From positions 310,001 to 374,000 of the forward strand of contig NZ_JAAVTX010000001.1 of assembly GCF_012163145.1 (NCBI RefSeq): DNA of 64,000 bases, written 5' to 3'. Positions within the stretch are counted from its first letter, which is position 1, and each line of letters starts with the position of its first letter. The translations under genes were made by a program, and so were the position numbers. Of the stretch, positions 1-8,126 are shown one piece after another. This DNA comes from Falsiroseomonas frigidaquae. GTDB taxonomy: Bacteria > Pseudomonadota > Alphaproteobacteria > Acetobacterales > Acetobacteraceae. Below the pieces are notes generated by a model. The model saw nothing but the letters and a program-made list of their open reading frames with translations, was not told where the DNA came from and did not search any database.

Positions 1-36
1 GGGCCCGGGCGTGCGGCTGCGGAAGGAAAGCCAGAC

Positions 37-435
37 GTGAAGACGGAGCGGATTGATTTGGCGAGGGCGCTAAAAGATCACGCCCTACCCCTGATTCAGG
101 CCGGTGGAGTCCCGACCAGAGCCGGGGATTCATTCGTGGCCATCGGTGACTTCGGCCCCTTCAAGATTCTTCTGCGCACTCCGTTTTCGCGCTGGCCATC
201 AAGCCCGCCCGTGTTCAAGTCGCACCACGAGGCCGCGACGTGGCAGCGCAAGCCGCCGGAGCTCGACACGGGGCTAGACATCTGGCGCGGGCCGAAGGTG
301 CTGAGCATCGAATGGGATAGCCGCGTCGCGGGAAGCGAGCGGATCATCAGCTTTCGGAGAGGCGCCTGGGAAGGCGAGTTCCTTGCCATACCGGAGCAAC
401 CAGTGGCGCCTCAGTCAGCCTCGATAAGCCGGTGA
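37..435 (+). CDS. Hypothetical protein, integrative-element cargo
   Basis: I do not recognise this 132-residue protein. It has no signal peptide, membrane segment or familiar motif. The GTG start at 37 follows a purine-rich GGAAGGAAAG stretch, a usable ribosome binding site. It lies inside the right-hand end of the integrative element that ends near 2874. Its stop overlaps the GTG start of the next gene by four bases (GTGA), so the two are probably translated together. It is likely element cargo, function unknown. Confidence 0.55.
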   Translation: MKTERIDLARALKDHALPLIQAGGVPTRAGDSFVAIGDFGPFKILLRTPFSRWPSSPPVFKSHHEAATWQRKPPELDTGLDIWRGPKVLSIEWDSRVAGSERIISFRRGAWEGEFLAIPEQPVAPQSASISR

Positions 436-656
436 TCCGCCGAGAGGCCGAAATCCGCATTCGACGCCATGCGCTGGATTGGCTCGCCGAGCAGGGCGCG
501 GCAGGCACCTCGACAGACGCTCCCAGCTTCAGCAGCTTCCACGCCTGGTTGACTGCACGGGACCCAGCAGCACTCGACTTCCGATCAATCGCCGGACCGC
601 GCTATGACGCCGAGGCGTGGTACGATGACGTCACCGGTCAGAACTGGCGGCGCTGA
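432..656 (+). CDS. Small hypothetical protein coupled to the upstream gene
   Basis: This 74-residue, arginine- and tryptophan-rich protein has no family I recognise. The GTG start overlaps the upstream stop codon in a GTGA arrangement, the main reason to accept it as a real gene. The C-terminal half is acidic and aromatic (WYDD near residue 64). It belongs to the integrative-element segment. A role in element biology is possible but nothing in the sequence shows one. Confidence 0.5.
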   Translation: MIRREAEIRIRRHALDWLAEQGAAGTSTDAPSFSSFHAWLTARDPAALDFRSIAGPRYDAEAWYDDVTGQNWRR

Positions 657-697
657 TCCACCCAGCCAAGACGGCGCCAGCAACCGGGATGGATGCT

Positions 698-1243
698 TCA
701 GATCTCGCCGGCCGGCGCCTTCGGAGCGCGGGGCTTCGCGGCCTTCCGCTTCGCTTTCGGTTTGGCGCGCTTCACCTTCGGCCGTGACGCGCGTATCGCT
801 GCCTGATGCGCCTTCCGGCGCTCCTCCTGAAGCTCCCACAGATCCCTGATACCATCCCGAAGCTCCCGCTCCCCGGCGCGTTCATGGGTCAATTGGCCCA
901 GCATCCGAGAGGCGGCGATCTGAAGCGCGCCGCGGATCACATGCTGCTGCGCGCGGAGCTCCATCCGATCATCCTGCTGAAGCTTCTGCATGAAGTCGAA
1001 ATCCAGTTCCATCTGCACGCCAGCCACCCATGGCCACTCCGCCCCGGGGGCGCCGCCAGCTTCCTGCCACGCCATGACCGCGTTCAGGAACTGAAGCGCC
1101 TGGTTTGGCAAATGAGCGGGGCGGCCGGCTCCGCGGGCGACCCGCAGCAGGTTCGCGGCCAGCTGGGCCAGTGCGGTTCTCGTATCCTCAGCCGCACTGC
1201 GCTGGGCCAGAAGGGCCTCTGAGTTGTCGACCACCAGCTTCAT
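698..1243 (-). CDS. Hypothetical protein with basic Lys/Ala-rich tail
   Basis: This is a 181-residue protein read toward the integrase. The first about 140 residues look helical and charged. The last about 35 residues are a lysine-, arginine-, alanine- and proline-rich tail (KVKRAKPKAKRKAAK), typical of nucleic-acid-binding tails. I recognise no domain. It is convergent with the two small genes to its left and on the same strand as the integrase to its right. An element-borne DNA-binding protein is a reasonable guess only. Confidence 0.5.
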   Translation of the reverse strand: MKLVVDNSEALLAQRSAAEDTRTALAQLAANLLRVARGAGRPAHLPNQALQFLNAVMAWQEAGGAPGAEWPWVAGVQMELDFDFMQKLQQDDRMELRAQQHVIRGALQIAASRMLGQLTHERAGERELRDGIRDLWELQEERRKAHQAAIRASRPKVKRAKPKAKRKAAKPRAPKAPAGEI

Positions 1244-1317
1244 GCGACGCCCCCTTTGACGATGGGTAGCAGCATGATGCCGGGCAGGAGGCTCAGAGGA
1301 TAGCGGCCCGGGAAGGT

Positions 1318-2613
1318 TCAGCCGGACCAGGCGCCTGCCGGCTCCCTGCCCACCAGCCCCGCCACATGCGCCTGCCAGGTCGCCAGCGCCGCCAGCACCT
1401 CCGGCGCATAGTCGTGGCGGTCATAGGTGCGTTCCAGCTGGGTGCGGCCAGAGATGTGGTTGATGGCCGCCTCCGCATGGTCCCGCGGCACGCCGAGGCG
1501 CGTCATGCCGGTACGCGCCGTGCGGCGGATATCGTGCCACCGCCAGCCCGTTACCCTGGTTGCGGCATCCATCCGGATCTTCAGGCGCCCGAACCCCTGA
1601 AAGCCGCGGGCTGCGCTGCGCCCGAGTAGCCGATCGGCGGGGTCCGGCGCCTCGGCCGGCCACACGGCGCGCAGCTCGGCCAACGCCAGAGGAGACAGCG
1701 GCAGGGTGTAGCCGATGCCGTTCTTCGTCCGTGCGCCCGGAATCGTCCAGCGGCCCGCCGCCAGGTCCACCTCCCCCGCGGAGATCTCCGCCACCTCCGC
1801 CTCCCGCGCCCCGGTCAGGATCAGCAGCCGGACGAAGGCGCGCAGCTTCGGCGGCTCCCGGTCCGCGGCCCGCCAGATCGCCACCAGCTCGGCCTCGCTC
1901 AGCACCCGGGCGCGCGCCGCCGGCGGCGGGGCGATGACGGAGGCGCCCTTCCGCGGCAGCAGCGGCAGCGGCACCCAGCCATGGGCCTCCGCGAAGTTCA
2001 GGAAGGCGGAGACGGTGCGGTACAGGAAGGCGGCAGCGCCGGCGCCATCCCGCGCAGGCGCGCCGGCCGGGCGCCTGGTGCCCTCCACCGGCTTCGCCTT
2101 CGGCTGGACCACCGCCCGGCGCCAGGCGGCAATAAGGCGGGTCCATTGCTCCCGCGTCGTCTGGTCGAGCTGCAGCGCGCCCAGCTTGGGGATGATGGCC
2201 TGATTGCAGGCACGGGCGATCTCCGCCGCGTATTTCGCCGACCATGGCTCGCTGGGGTCCGCCAGGCGCGCCGCCTGCCACTCCGCCAGCCGCGCCGCCA
2301 CGGTGGAGGCCTGCGCCGCCACCAGGCGCACGCGCGCGGCCCGCGCCTCCCGCTTCTCCTGCACCGGGTCCCTGCCCTTCTGCACCGCGCCCAGCATGGC
2401 TGTGGCGGCCTTCCTGGCATCACTGAGGGACAGGGCCGGATAGGTCCCGAGCTTCGGCCGCGTTTGCCGGCCATCCGCGGTGCGGGTCCGGAGGCTCCAT
2501 GTCATCACGCCGCCGGAGGTAATGCGCAGCACCAGGCCCGGCGCCACGGTATCGCGGATCTCCACACGGCCTTCATTCGGTGGCCGCTGCGCATCCAGCA
2601 AGGCGACGGTCAT
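1318..2613 (-). CDS. Tyrosine recombinase (integrase), DUF4102/P4-type
   Basis: This is a 431-residue site-specific integrase of the P4/prophage type that inserts elements into tRNA 3' ends. The N-terminus (about 1-95) has the DUF4102-like arm-binding pattern, including LGTYPALSLSDARKAA. A core-binding region follows, then the catalytic domain. Active-site residues can be read as R270 (TGAR), K297 (TKNG), H360 and R363 (HDIRR), H386 (NHISG) and Y397 (TYDRHDY), so all catalytic positions are present. The start is the ATG at 2613; a longer open frame runs back through the tRNA fragment but is not protein-like. An in-frame GTG two codons earlier (2619) is an alternative. The gene lies 215 bp from the att-like tRNA fragment, the usual layout. 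Confidence 0.9.
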   Translation of the reverse strand: MTVALLDAQRPPNEGRVEIRDTVAPGLVLRITSGGVMTWSLRTRTADGRQTRPKLGTYPALSLSDARKAATAMLGAVQKGRDPVQEKREARAARVRLVAAQASTVAARLAEWQAARLADPSEPWSAKYAAEIARACNQAIIPKLGALQLDQTTREQWTRLIAAWRRAVVQPKAKPVEGTRRPAGAPARDGAGAAAFLYRTVSAFLNFAEAHGWVPLPLLPRKGASVIAPPPAARARVLSEAELVAIWRAADREPPKLRAFVRLLILTGAREAEVAEISAGEVDLAAGRWTIPGARTKNGIGYTLPLSPLALAELRAVWPAEAPDPADRLLGRSAARGFQGFGRLKIRMDAATRVTGWRWHDIRRTARTGMTRLGVPRDHAEAAINHISGRTQLERTYDRHDYAPEVLAALATWQAHVAGLVGREPAGAWSG

Positions 2614-2658
2614 CTTCACTTTCACGCCGCAGGGCCTCCGGCCGGCAATTCTTATCGG

Positions 2659-2711
2659 TTGTGCCCCCGAATTTTTGCCCCCGATTGCAGGGGGGCATGC
2701 CGGGGGCACAA
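2659..2711. repeat. Nested direct and inverted repeats upstream of the integrase
   Basis: TTGTGCCCCC (2659-2668) is the exact inverse of GGGGGCACAA (2702-2711). Inside them GCCCCC (2677-2682) faces GGGGGC (2691-2696). TGCCCCCGA also occurs as a direct repeat at 2662 and 2676, 14 bp apart. The block sits between the integrase start and the att-like fragment. Integrase arm sites, an excisionase site or the integrase promoter operator are all possible. Confidence 0.6.
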
Positions 2712-2828
2712 TCCGGACGATATCACCTGAGATCAGCCGAGACCGTGAGAGCGCGCAAGAGACGGAAAGCCAAGGCTTTGAGGGCGATCGACAGGTAGAA
2801 GCCCGCACCATAGGCTGACCGGCGCCCC

Positions 2829-2874
2829 ATTCCCAAGCTGAATGTCGGGGGTTCGATTCCCCCCGCCCGCTCCA
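2829..2874 (+). other. att-like 3' fragment of tRNA-Gly(CCC)
   Basis: These 46 bases match the 3' portion of a glycine tRNA. They comprise the anticodon loop TTCCCAA (anticodon CCC), the 3' anticodon strand GCTGA, a perfect T arm with five G-C pairs around TTCGATT, the 3' acceptor strand, a T discriminator and CCA. The bases upstream do not complete the anticodon stem (TCAGC expected, CCCCA seen), and no D arm is present. It is therefore not a functional tRNA. It is best read as the duplicated 3' end left where an element inserted into tRNA-Gly, and so marks the element's right boundary. Confidence 0.75.
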
Positions 2875-3024
2875 TCCTCCCCTTCCGATTGCTGGATTTG
2901 CACCCGGGTTCGGCGCGGCCGACCAGCGCTTCTGCGCGCCGTGTTCAGTGCGAAGGCACCAGCGCGGGAAACGTCCGCTGGAGTCACCGCACCCTTTCAC
3001 GCGGATCGCGCTTCCCGCAGGCCT

Positions 3025-4095
3025 TCAGCCCAGCAGGCCACACGCCTCGTCCCACAGCGCCCGGGCAAGGTCGGCGGCGGGCTCCGCCCGGGCAAGCGCC
3101 GCGGATTGCCCGGCCCAGGCCTGCATCCTCTCGATGTCGCCCGACCTGGTTGCCAGGTCCCGCATCGCCGCCGTCAGGCCTCGCTGGACGGGATAGGGTG
3201 CCGGAACCGGCGCCTCGGGGGCGGTCGCGGCGCGCACATAGCCGGTCGCGATACTCCGCCCTGCCCTGCCGCTGAACACGCGGCTGACGGCGGTGCCCTC
3301 GGGAGGCGTCTGCGCCAGCGCATCCGCCCAGGCCGGCGCGAGCCTGGCCTCGGGACAGCGCAGGAAGCCGGTGCCGATCTGTGCAGCGGAGGCGCCAAGA
3401 ACCAGCGCCGCCGCCACGCCGCGCCCATCCGCGATGCCACCGGTTGCGACAACGGGAATCCGCACCGCATCGACCACGGCAGGCACCAGGGAGAGGAGGC
3501 CGACCATGCCTGCCTCCGCGCTTGCCGCGTCGAAGCAGCCCCGGTGGCCGCCTGCCTCCATCCCCTGCGCAACCACGGCATCAGCCCCTGCCGCCTCGGC
3601 CGCCCGGGCCTCCGCCACGGTCGAGACATTGGCGAACCACCGGATGCCGGATGCCTTCAGGCGCGCGACAAACCCTGCCGGGAACAGACCCATGACGGAG
3701 GAGACGATCGGCGGCCTCGCCGCGATCAGGGCCTCACACTGCGCGGCAAAGTCAGGCGGCGTCGCATCCCCGGCATCGGCCGCGACCTCCGGCCCCCAGC
3801 CGGACAGGAAGGCGCGAAGCCGGGCCTCCTGCGCCGGATCGCGACGCGGCGGCGGGTCCGGGATCCAGAGGTTCATCTGGAAGGCGCCGTTGGTCCCGCG
3901 CCGCACCTCCTCCGCCCAGGCCTGGATGGCGGCGGGCTGCATCAGCAGCGCCCCGCAGGCGCCCAGTCCACCGGCATTGGCCACGGCGATGGACAGCGAC
4001 GGCGGGCAGGCGCCGGCCATGGGCGCCAGCAGGATCGGCCGCTCCAGCCCGAAGCGGCCGCAGAAGTCGTGCGCACGTGGAGTGACCCGGGTCAT
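3025..4095 (-). CDS. Nitronate monooxygenase family protein (2-nitropropane dioxygenase-like)
   Basis: This 356-residue flavin-dependent TIM-barrel enzyme belongs to the NMO/NPD family, whose members oxidise nitronates with FMN. Recognisable pieces are the N-terminal PILLAPMAG strand, NAGGLGACG, the catalytic-His region QGMEAGGHRG, the phosphate-binding VVATGGIADGRG, and LGASAAQIGTGFL. The start is the ATG at 4095; an upstream in-frame extension is not protein-like. It is the first gene outside the integrative element and is divergent from aioX. Substrate is not predictable, because many homologues are annotated generically. Confidence 0.85.
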   Translation of the reverse strand: MTRVTPRAHDFCGRFGLERPILLAPMAGACPPSLSIAVANAGGLGACGALLMQPAAIQAWAEEVRRGTNGAFQMNLWIPDPPPRRDPAQEARLRAFLSGWGPEVAADAGDATPPDFAAQCEALIAARPPIVSSVMGLFPAGFVARLKASGIRWFANVSTVAEARAAEAAGADAVVAQGMEAGGHRGCFDAASAEAGMVGLLSLVPAVVDAVRIPVVATGGIADGRGVAAALVLGASAAQIGTGFLRCPEARLAPAWADALAQTPPEGTAVSRVFSGRAGRSIATGYVRAATAPEAPVPAPYPVQRGLTAAMRDLATRSGDIERMQAWAGQSAALARAEPAADLARALWDEACGLLG

Positions 4096-4298
4096 GGCGC
4101 CTGGACTCCTGCGCTTCCCGATCGGGCGATTGTCCCGCTGAACATCATGGCGGCCCTCCTGGCGAGGATGGTCACGCGGGTCAGCCTCCGGCTCAAGCGG
4201 GGATATCGGATGGCTCCCATCATCCTGGCGGATGCCGGACTTCGCGCTGGCGTCCCGGTCCGATGGCGCCTTAGATGCGGCCGGGAAGGGCGGAGCGC

Positions 4299-5156
4299 AT
4301 GAAGGCATCCGGGCTGGTCCATCGAAGGACGCTGCTCGCCGCGGCGTCGGTCGCGCTGCCGCGGCCAGGGCGTGCGGTCGCCTCGGTCCGCTTCGGGCTA
4401 ACCCCGGTCTTCCTGGATTCGGACCTCGTGCTGCTGCGTGACCTGGGCGGGCATCTCGAGGCGGCGCTGGGCGTGCCGGTCCAGTTGGTCAAGCGGCGCA
4501 CCTACCAGGAGGTCATCGCCATGCTCCTGGCGGGGCAGCTCGACGCCGCCTGGATCTGTGGCTTTCCCTATGTGCGCCACGCGGACCGGCTTTCGCTGCT
4601 GGCCGTACCGCTGCACCACGGCCGCCCGCTGTATCAATCCTACCTGATCAGCGATGCGAGCCTGGAGGCCTCCTCCATCGAGGACCTCCGCGGCCGGTCC
4701 CATGCCTTCTCGGACCCGGACAGCAATTCCGGCTTCCTGGTCACACGCTGGCTGCTGGCCGCCCGCCAGGAACGGCCGGAGGAATTCTTCAACCGCCCCT
4801 TCTTCGCCTATGGGCACCGGAATGTCCTGCGGGCCGTGGGCGCGGGCCTGGCGGAAAGCGGCTCGGTGGATGGCTACGTCTGGGAAACCGTCGCCGACCG
4901 CGAACCGGCGCTGACCGCCGGAACCCGGGTCATCGCACGCTCTGAATGGCATGGCTTCCCGCCCATCTGCTGCCTGACCGAGCGACGGGAGGGTCCGACC
5001 GCCCGGGCCCTCGCCGCGGCCTTCACCGGGATGGCCGGGCACCCCTCCGGCCGGCGGGTGCTCGAGGCGCTCCAGCTCGACGGCTTCGTGCCGGGCGCGC
5101 CATCCCTGTATGACGGCATCGCACGCATGGCGGCGGCGGTGGGGATGCCGAGATGA
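4299..5156 (+). CDS. aioX: AioX-like periplasmic arsenite-sensing protein
   Basis: This 285-residue PhnD/SsuA-type periplasmic binding protein starts a sensor operon. In known aio loci AioX binds arsenite outside the membrane and signals to AioS. The N-terminus has HRRTLLAAASVAL, a plausible signal. The fold motifs RRTYQEVIAMLLAGQLDAAW and FSDPDSNSGF are typical of PhnD-like proteins. A cysteine at residue 87 (WICGFPY) lies where AioX proteins carry the cysteine implicated in arsenite binding; CC appears later in PPICCL. I chose ATG 4299 over ATG 4275 because GGAAGGGCGGAG lies just before it. The stop overlaps the aioS start (ATGA). Confidence 0.82.
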   Translation: MKASGLVHRRTLLAAASVALPRPGRAVASVRFGLTPVFLDSDLVLLRDLGGHLEAALGVPVQLVKRRTYQEVIAMLLAGQLDAAWICGFPYVRHADRLSLLAVPLHHGRPLYQSYLISDASLEASSIEDLRGRSHAFSDPDSNSGFLVTRWLLAARQERPEEFFNRPFFAYGHRNVLRAVGAGLAESGSVDGYVWETVADREPALTAGTRVIARSEWHGFPPICCLTERREGPTARALAAAFTGMAGHPSGRRVLEALQLDGFVPGAPSLYDGIARMAAAVGMPR

Positions 5157-6616
5157 TCCCGCTGCGCGCGCTGGATCCGCGGCGCTGGCCGCTGGCGGTC
5201 AGGGTGCCGTTGATCGTCGCGGCCCTGGTCGCGGGCGTCGCCCTCGCCACGGGGCAGGCGGTGCTGTCCCGCCTGGCGCGGGACCAGGAGCGGCACCTGT
5301 CGGAACTGGCCTCCGCCTTCCTCGACGGCTTGGCGACCGCGGTGCAGCCCGCCGCCGCGCGGGCCGATATCTGGGAGGCCTTCGATGCGCTGGACCGCGC
5401 GCGCGCCCGGTACGGCGCGCTGCGCCCCATGCTGGCCGCGGTCCTGCTGCCGGATGGCACGGTCCTGGCCTCGGCGGATCCCCGCAGCATCCCGACCGGG
5501 TCCCGGCTTCCCGCGGCCCTTGCGACGCAGGCCGAGGCCGCGGCGGCCGCCGGGATGCCGGTGCTCGATGCGGAGGCCGCAACCGCCGTCCTGGCGCGCG
5601 ACCTGGCGGAGGGCGCGGTGCCCCTGGGGCGCATCGTCGCCATGGCTGATATCGGCCCGCTGCTGGTGGAGCGGCGCGCGGTGGTCGGCACCCTTCTGCT
5701 GGCCAATGGCTCCCTTGCCCTGGTCTTCGCCGCGGCCGGGTTCCTGCTGGTCCGGCGCCTGCTCGCCCCGGCGGATCTCGTCCGGCGCCGCCTGGCCGAG
5801 GCGGCCCGCGGCGGCCGTCCGGTCCCGGTCGATGAAACCCTGGGCATCGGGCCGGAGCATGCCGCGCTGCTTGCCGCCTGGAACCGGGCCGCGGTGGCCT
5901 CCGCCGAGCGCGAGGCGATGGCCGCCCGCCTGGCGAAGGAGGAACGCCACGCCCAGGTCGGCCGCCTGGCCGCCGCCATGGCGCATGAGGTCAACAACCC
6001 GCTGGGCGGGCTGATCACGGCCGTGGACACGCTCAGCGACCACGGCGACGACCCGGAGGTGCGGGCGGAGGCGCTGGGGCTGCTGCGGCGCGGCCTGGGC
6101 GATATCCGCAACGTGGTGCGGGCGGGCCTTGCCACGTGGCGGGGCGCGCCGGGGGATGCGGCGCTCGCGGCGCAGGATTTCGACGACCTGCGGCTGCTGG
6201 TGCGGCATGAGGTGGCGCGGCGCGGGCTGACGCTGGAATGGCGGAACGAGCTGCCCGGCGAGGTCGCCGTGGACCGCACCCTGGGGCGCCAGGTGGCGCT
6301 CAACCTGCTGCTGAACGCGGCCGCCGCCTCTCCGCCGCAGGGCACGCTGCGGTTCCGGGCCTGCGAGCTGCAGGGCGGGGGCGCGGTGGTCGAGGTGGCC
6401 GATGCCGGCCCCGGCCTGCCCGCCGCCATGGAGAGCCTGCTGGGTGCCGCGGAAGGGCCGCCGCCCGAGGGGGGCGGTCTCGGTCTCTGGACCGCCGTGC
6501 GCCTGGCGCGCAGCCTCGGCGGCCGCATCATCCGCATTCCCTCCGACACCGGCACCCGCCTCGTCGCCGAACTGCCCGCCGCGTCTGCCCGAAGGGAGGC
6601 CGCGCATGCCATCTGA
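5153..6616 (+). CDS. aioS: AioS-like sensor histidine kinase
   Basis: This 487-residue membrane histidine kinase pairs with the downstream regulator. A transmembrane helix at about 19-38 and another at about 179-200 enclose a periplasmic sensor segment. The dimerisation box MAHEVNNPLGG places the phospho-acceptor at H278. The ATP-binding domain includes NLLLNAAAASP (N box) and DAGPGLP (G1), then EGGGLGLW (G2). It overlaps aioX by four bases and aioR by eleven, so the three are one translation unit. By family knowledge it phosphorylates AioR when AioX reports arsenite. Confidence 0.86.
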   Translation: MIPLRALDPRRWPLAVRVPLIVAALVAGVALATGQAVLSRLARDQERHLSELASAFLDGLATAVQPAAARADIWEAFDALDRARARYGALRPMLAAVLLPDGTVLASADPRSIPTGSRLPAALATQAEAAAAAGMPVLDAEAATAVLARDLAEGAVPLGRIVAMADIGPLLVERRAVVGTLLLANGSLALVFAAAGFLLVRRLLAPADLVRRRLAEAARGGRPVPVDETLGIGPEHAALLAAWNRAAVASAEREAMAARLAKEERHAQVGRLAAAMAHEVNNPLGGLITAVDTLSDHGDDPEVRAEALGLLRRGLGDIRNVVRAGLATWRGAPGDAALAAQDFDDLRLLVRHEVARRGLTLEWRNELPGEVAVDRTLGRQVALNLLLNAAAASPPQGTLRFRACELQGGGAVVEVADAGPGLPAAMESLLGAAEGPPPEGGGLGLWTAVRLARSLGGRIIRIPSDTGTRLVAELPAASARREAAHAI

Positions 6617-7958
6617 CCGCGGCCGCATCCTGCTGGTGGAGGACGATCCCGTCATGGGCGGCAGCCTGGCGCAGCGGCTCCGCCTGAAGGGCTATGGCGT
6701 GGACTGGGCGCATGGCGCCGCGGAGGCCGCCGCGGCGCTCGCCCGCCGCCTGCCGGACCTGCTGCTGTCCGACCTGCGGCTGCCCGATGGTTCGGGGGAG
6801 GAGCTGTTTCTGGCGCACCGGGAACGCCTGGCCGGGACGCCGGTGCTGATGATGACGGCCTACGCCGGGATCGACCAGGCGATCCGGCTGCTCAAGGCCG
6901 GCGCGGATGATTTCCTGGTCAAGCCGCTGGAGACGGCGGACCTGCTCGGCCGGGTCGAGGCGCTGCTCGCCCGCCGGCTGGTCGCGCCGGAGGATGCTGT
7001 CCTCGGCCCCTCCGTCCCGATCCGCCGGGTCGAGGCCATGCTGCGCCGTGCCGCGACCAGCGACAGCCCTCTGCTGCTTCTGGGTGAGACCGGCACGGGC
7101 AAGGAGGTGGCCGCCCGGCTGCTGCACGCCCTGTCGCCGCGCGCCCGCCTGCCCTTCATCGCCGTCAACTGCGCCGCGATCCCGGCCGACCTGCTGGAGA
7201 GCGAGGTCTTCGGCCATGAGCGCGGCGCCTTCACCGGCGCCGCCGCGCGGCGGGAGGGGTATGCGGAGCGGGCGGCCGGCGGCACGCTGTTCCTGGACGA
7301 GGTTGCGGAACTGCCGCCGCCGCTGCAGGCCAAGCTGCTGCGCCTGCTCGAGGCACGTGAGTTCAGCCGCGTCGGCGGCACCGCCACCCTGCCCTATCGC
7401 GCGCGCACCGTGGCCGCCACCAATGCCGACCTGGATGCGCGCGTGCACGACGGCCGCTTCCGCGCGGATCTGCTGTACCGGCTCGACGTCATCCGCGTGG
7501 AGATCCCGCCGATGCGCGTCCGGCCGGAGGATGTGGTGCATCTCGCCCGCCATTTCCTCGACAATGCCGCCGGGCGCGCCACCAGGACCGTGCGCGGCTT
7601 CGATGCGCAGGCCGTGAGCGCGATGGAGGCGCATGCCTGGCCGGGCAATGCCCGCGAATTGCGGAACCGGGTGGATCGCGCGGTGGCGCTGGCGGATGGC
7701 CCCTGGATCGGCGTCGCCGACCTTTTCCCGGACCACAGGCCGGACCCGACCGGGACAGCGGACGCGACGCTCGCCGAGGTGCTGGTGGCGGCGGAGCGCC
7801 GCGCCGTCGCGAATGCCCTTGAGGCGACGGGCTGGGATGTCGGGGCGGCCGCGTCACGCCTGGGCGTGGGGCGCTCCACCCTGTTCGAGAAGGTCCGCCG
7901 CCTCGGCCTCGCGCGTCCGATCGAACCCGGCACGAGTCCAGCTTCCGGGACTGCCTGA
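6606..7958 (+). CDS. aioR: AioR-like sigma-54-dependent response regulator
   Basis: This 450-residue NtrC-family activator has an N-terminal receiver domain with D56 (LLSDLRLPDG) as phosphorylation site and the switch lysine in FLVKPL. A central AAA+ domain follows with Walker A GETGTGKE, the sigma-54 contact loop GAFTGA, Walker B GGTLFLDEV and the arginine region. A C-terminal Fis-type helix-turn-helix ends it (VGAAASRLGVGRSTLFEKVRR). The intact GAFTGA loop means it should act with RpoN. A -24/-12 element is found upstream of aioB, 124 bp after its stop, so aioBA is its obvious target. Confidence 0.9.
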   Translation: MPSDRGRILLVEDDPVMGGSLAQRLRLKGYGVDWAHGAAEAAAALARRLPDLLLSDLRLPDGSGEELFLAHRERLAGTPVLMMTAYAGIDQAIRLLKAGADDFLVKPLETADLLGRVEALLARRLVAPEDAVLGPSVPIRRVEAMLRRAATSDSPLLLLGETGTGKEVAARLLHALSPRARLPFIAVNCAAIPADLLESEVFGHERGAFTGAAARREGYAERAAGGTLFLDEVAELPPPLQAKLLRLLEAREFSRVGGTATLPYRARTVAATNADLDARVHDGRFRADLLYRLDVIRVEIPPMRVRPEDVVHLARHFLDNAAGRATRTVRGFDAQAVSAMEAHAWPGNARELRNRVDRAVALADGPWIGVADLFPDHRPDPTGTADATLAEVLVAAERRAVANALEATGWDVGAAASRLGVGRSTLFEKVRRLGLARPIEPGTSPASGTA

Positions 7959-7993
7959 GCCGGCGCGATCCCGGTTGCTGGACCGCGGCCATC

Positions 7994-8006
7994 GCTGCAG
8001 TGCAGC
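7994..8006. promoter_or_regulatory. Palindrome upstream of the aioB promoter, candidate AioR site
   Basis: GCTGCA-G-TGCAGC is a perfect inverted repeat centred at 8000. It lies 83 bp upstream of the -24 GG, about position -107, where enhancer sites for sigma-54 activators usually lie. More GCTGCA half-sites occur at 8025 and 8050. Assignment to AioR is inference from position. Confidence 0.45.
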
Positions 8007-8081
8007 AGAGGCATGGCCTTGCGCGCTGCAATCGCTGCGCTTCGCGGATGCTGCACCGCACGGCCGGATGCCAACCCGGCC

Positions 8082-8097
8082 TGGCACGGCCGATGCA
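8082..8097 (+). promoter_or_regulatory. Sigma-54 (-24/-12) promoter of aioBA
   Basis: TGGCAC-GGCCG-ATGCA differs from the RpoN consensus TGGCAC-N5-TTGCA at a single base. The invariant GG (8083-8084) and GC (8095-8096) are exactly ten bases apart. It lies 29 bp before the aioB ATG and directly downstream of a gene for a GAFTGA-containing activator, which makes it a convincing promoter. Confidence 0.85.
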
Positions 8098-8126
8098 CCG
8101 CCTGGCCCAGCCAAGGGAGGGCAGTC

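Noticed and set aside
2614-3000. N-terminal extension of the integrase frame running through the tRNA fragment
   Set aside because: The extra residues include the SNPRHSAW-type string produced when a tRNA 3' end is translated backward. The real integrase begins at the conserved N-terminus at 2613.
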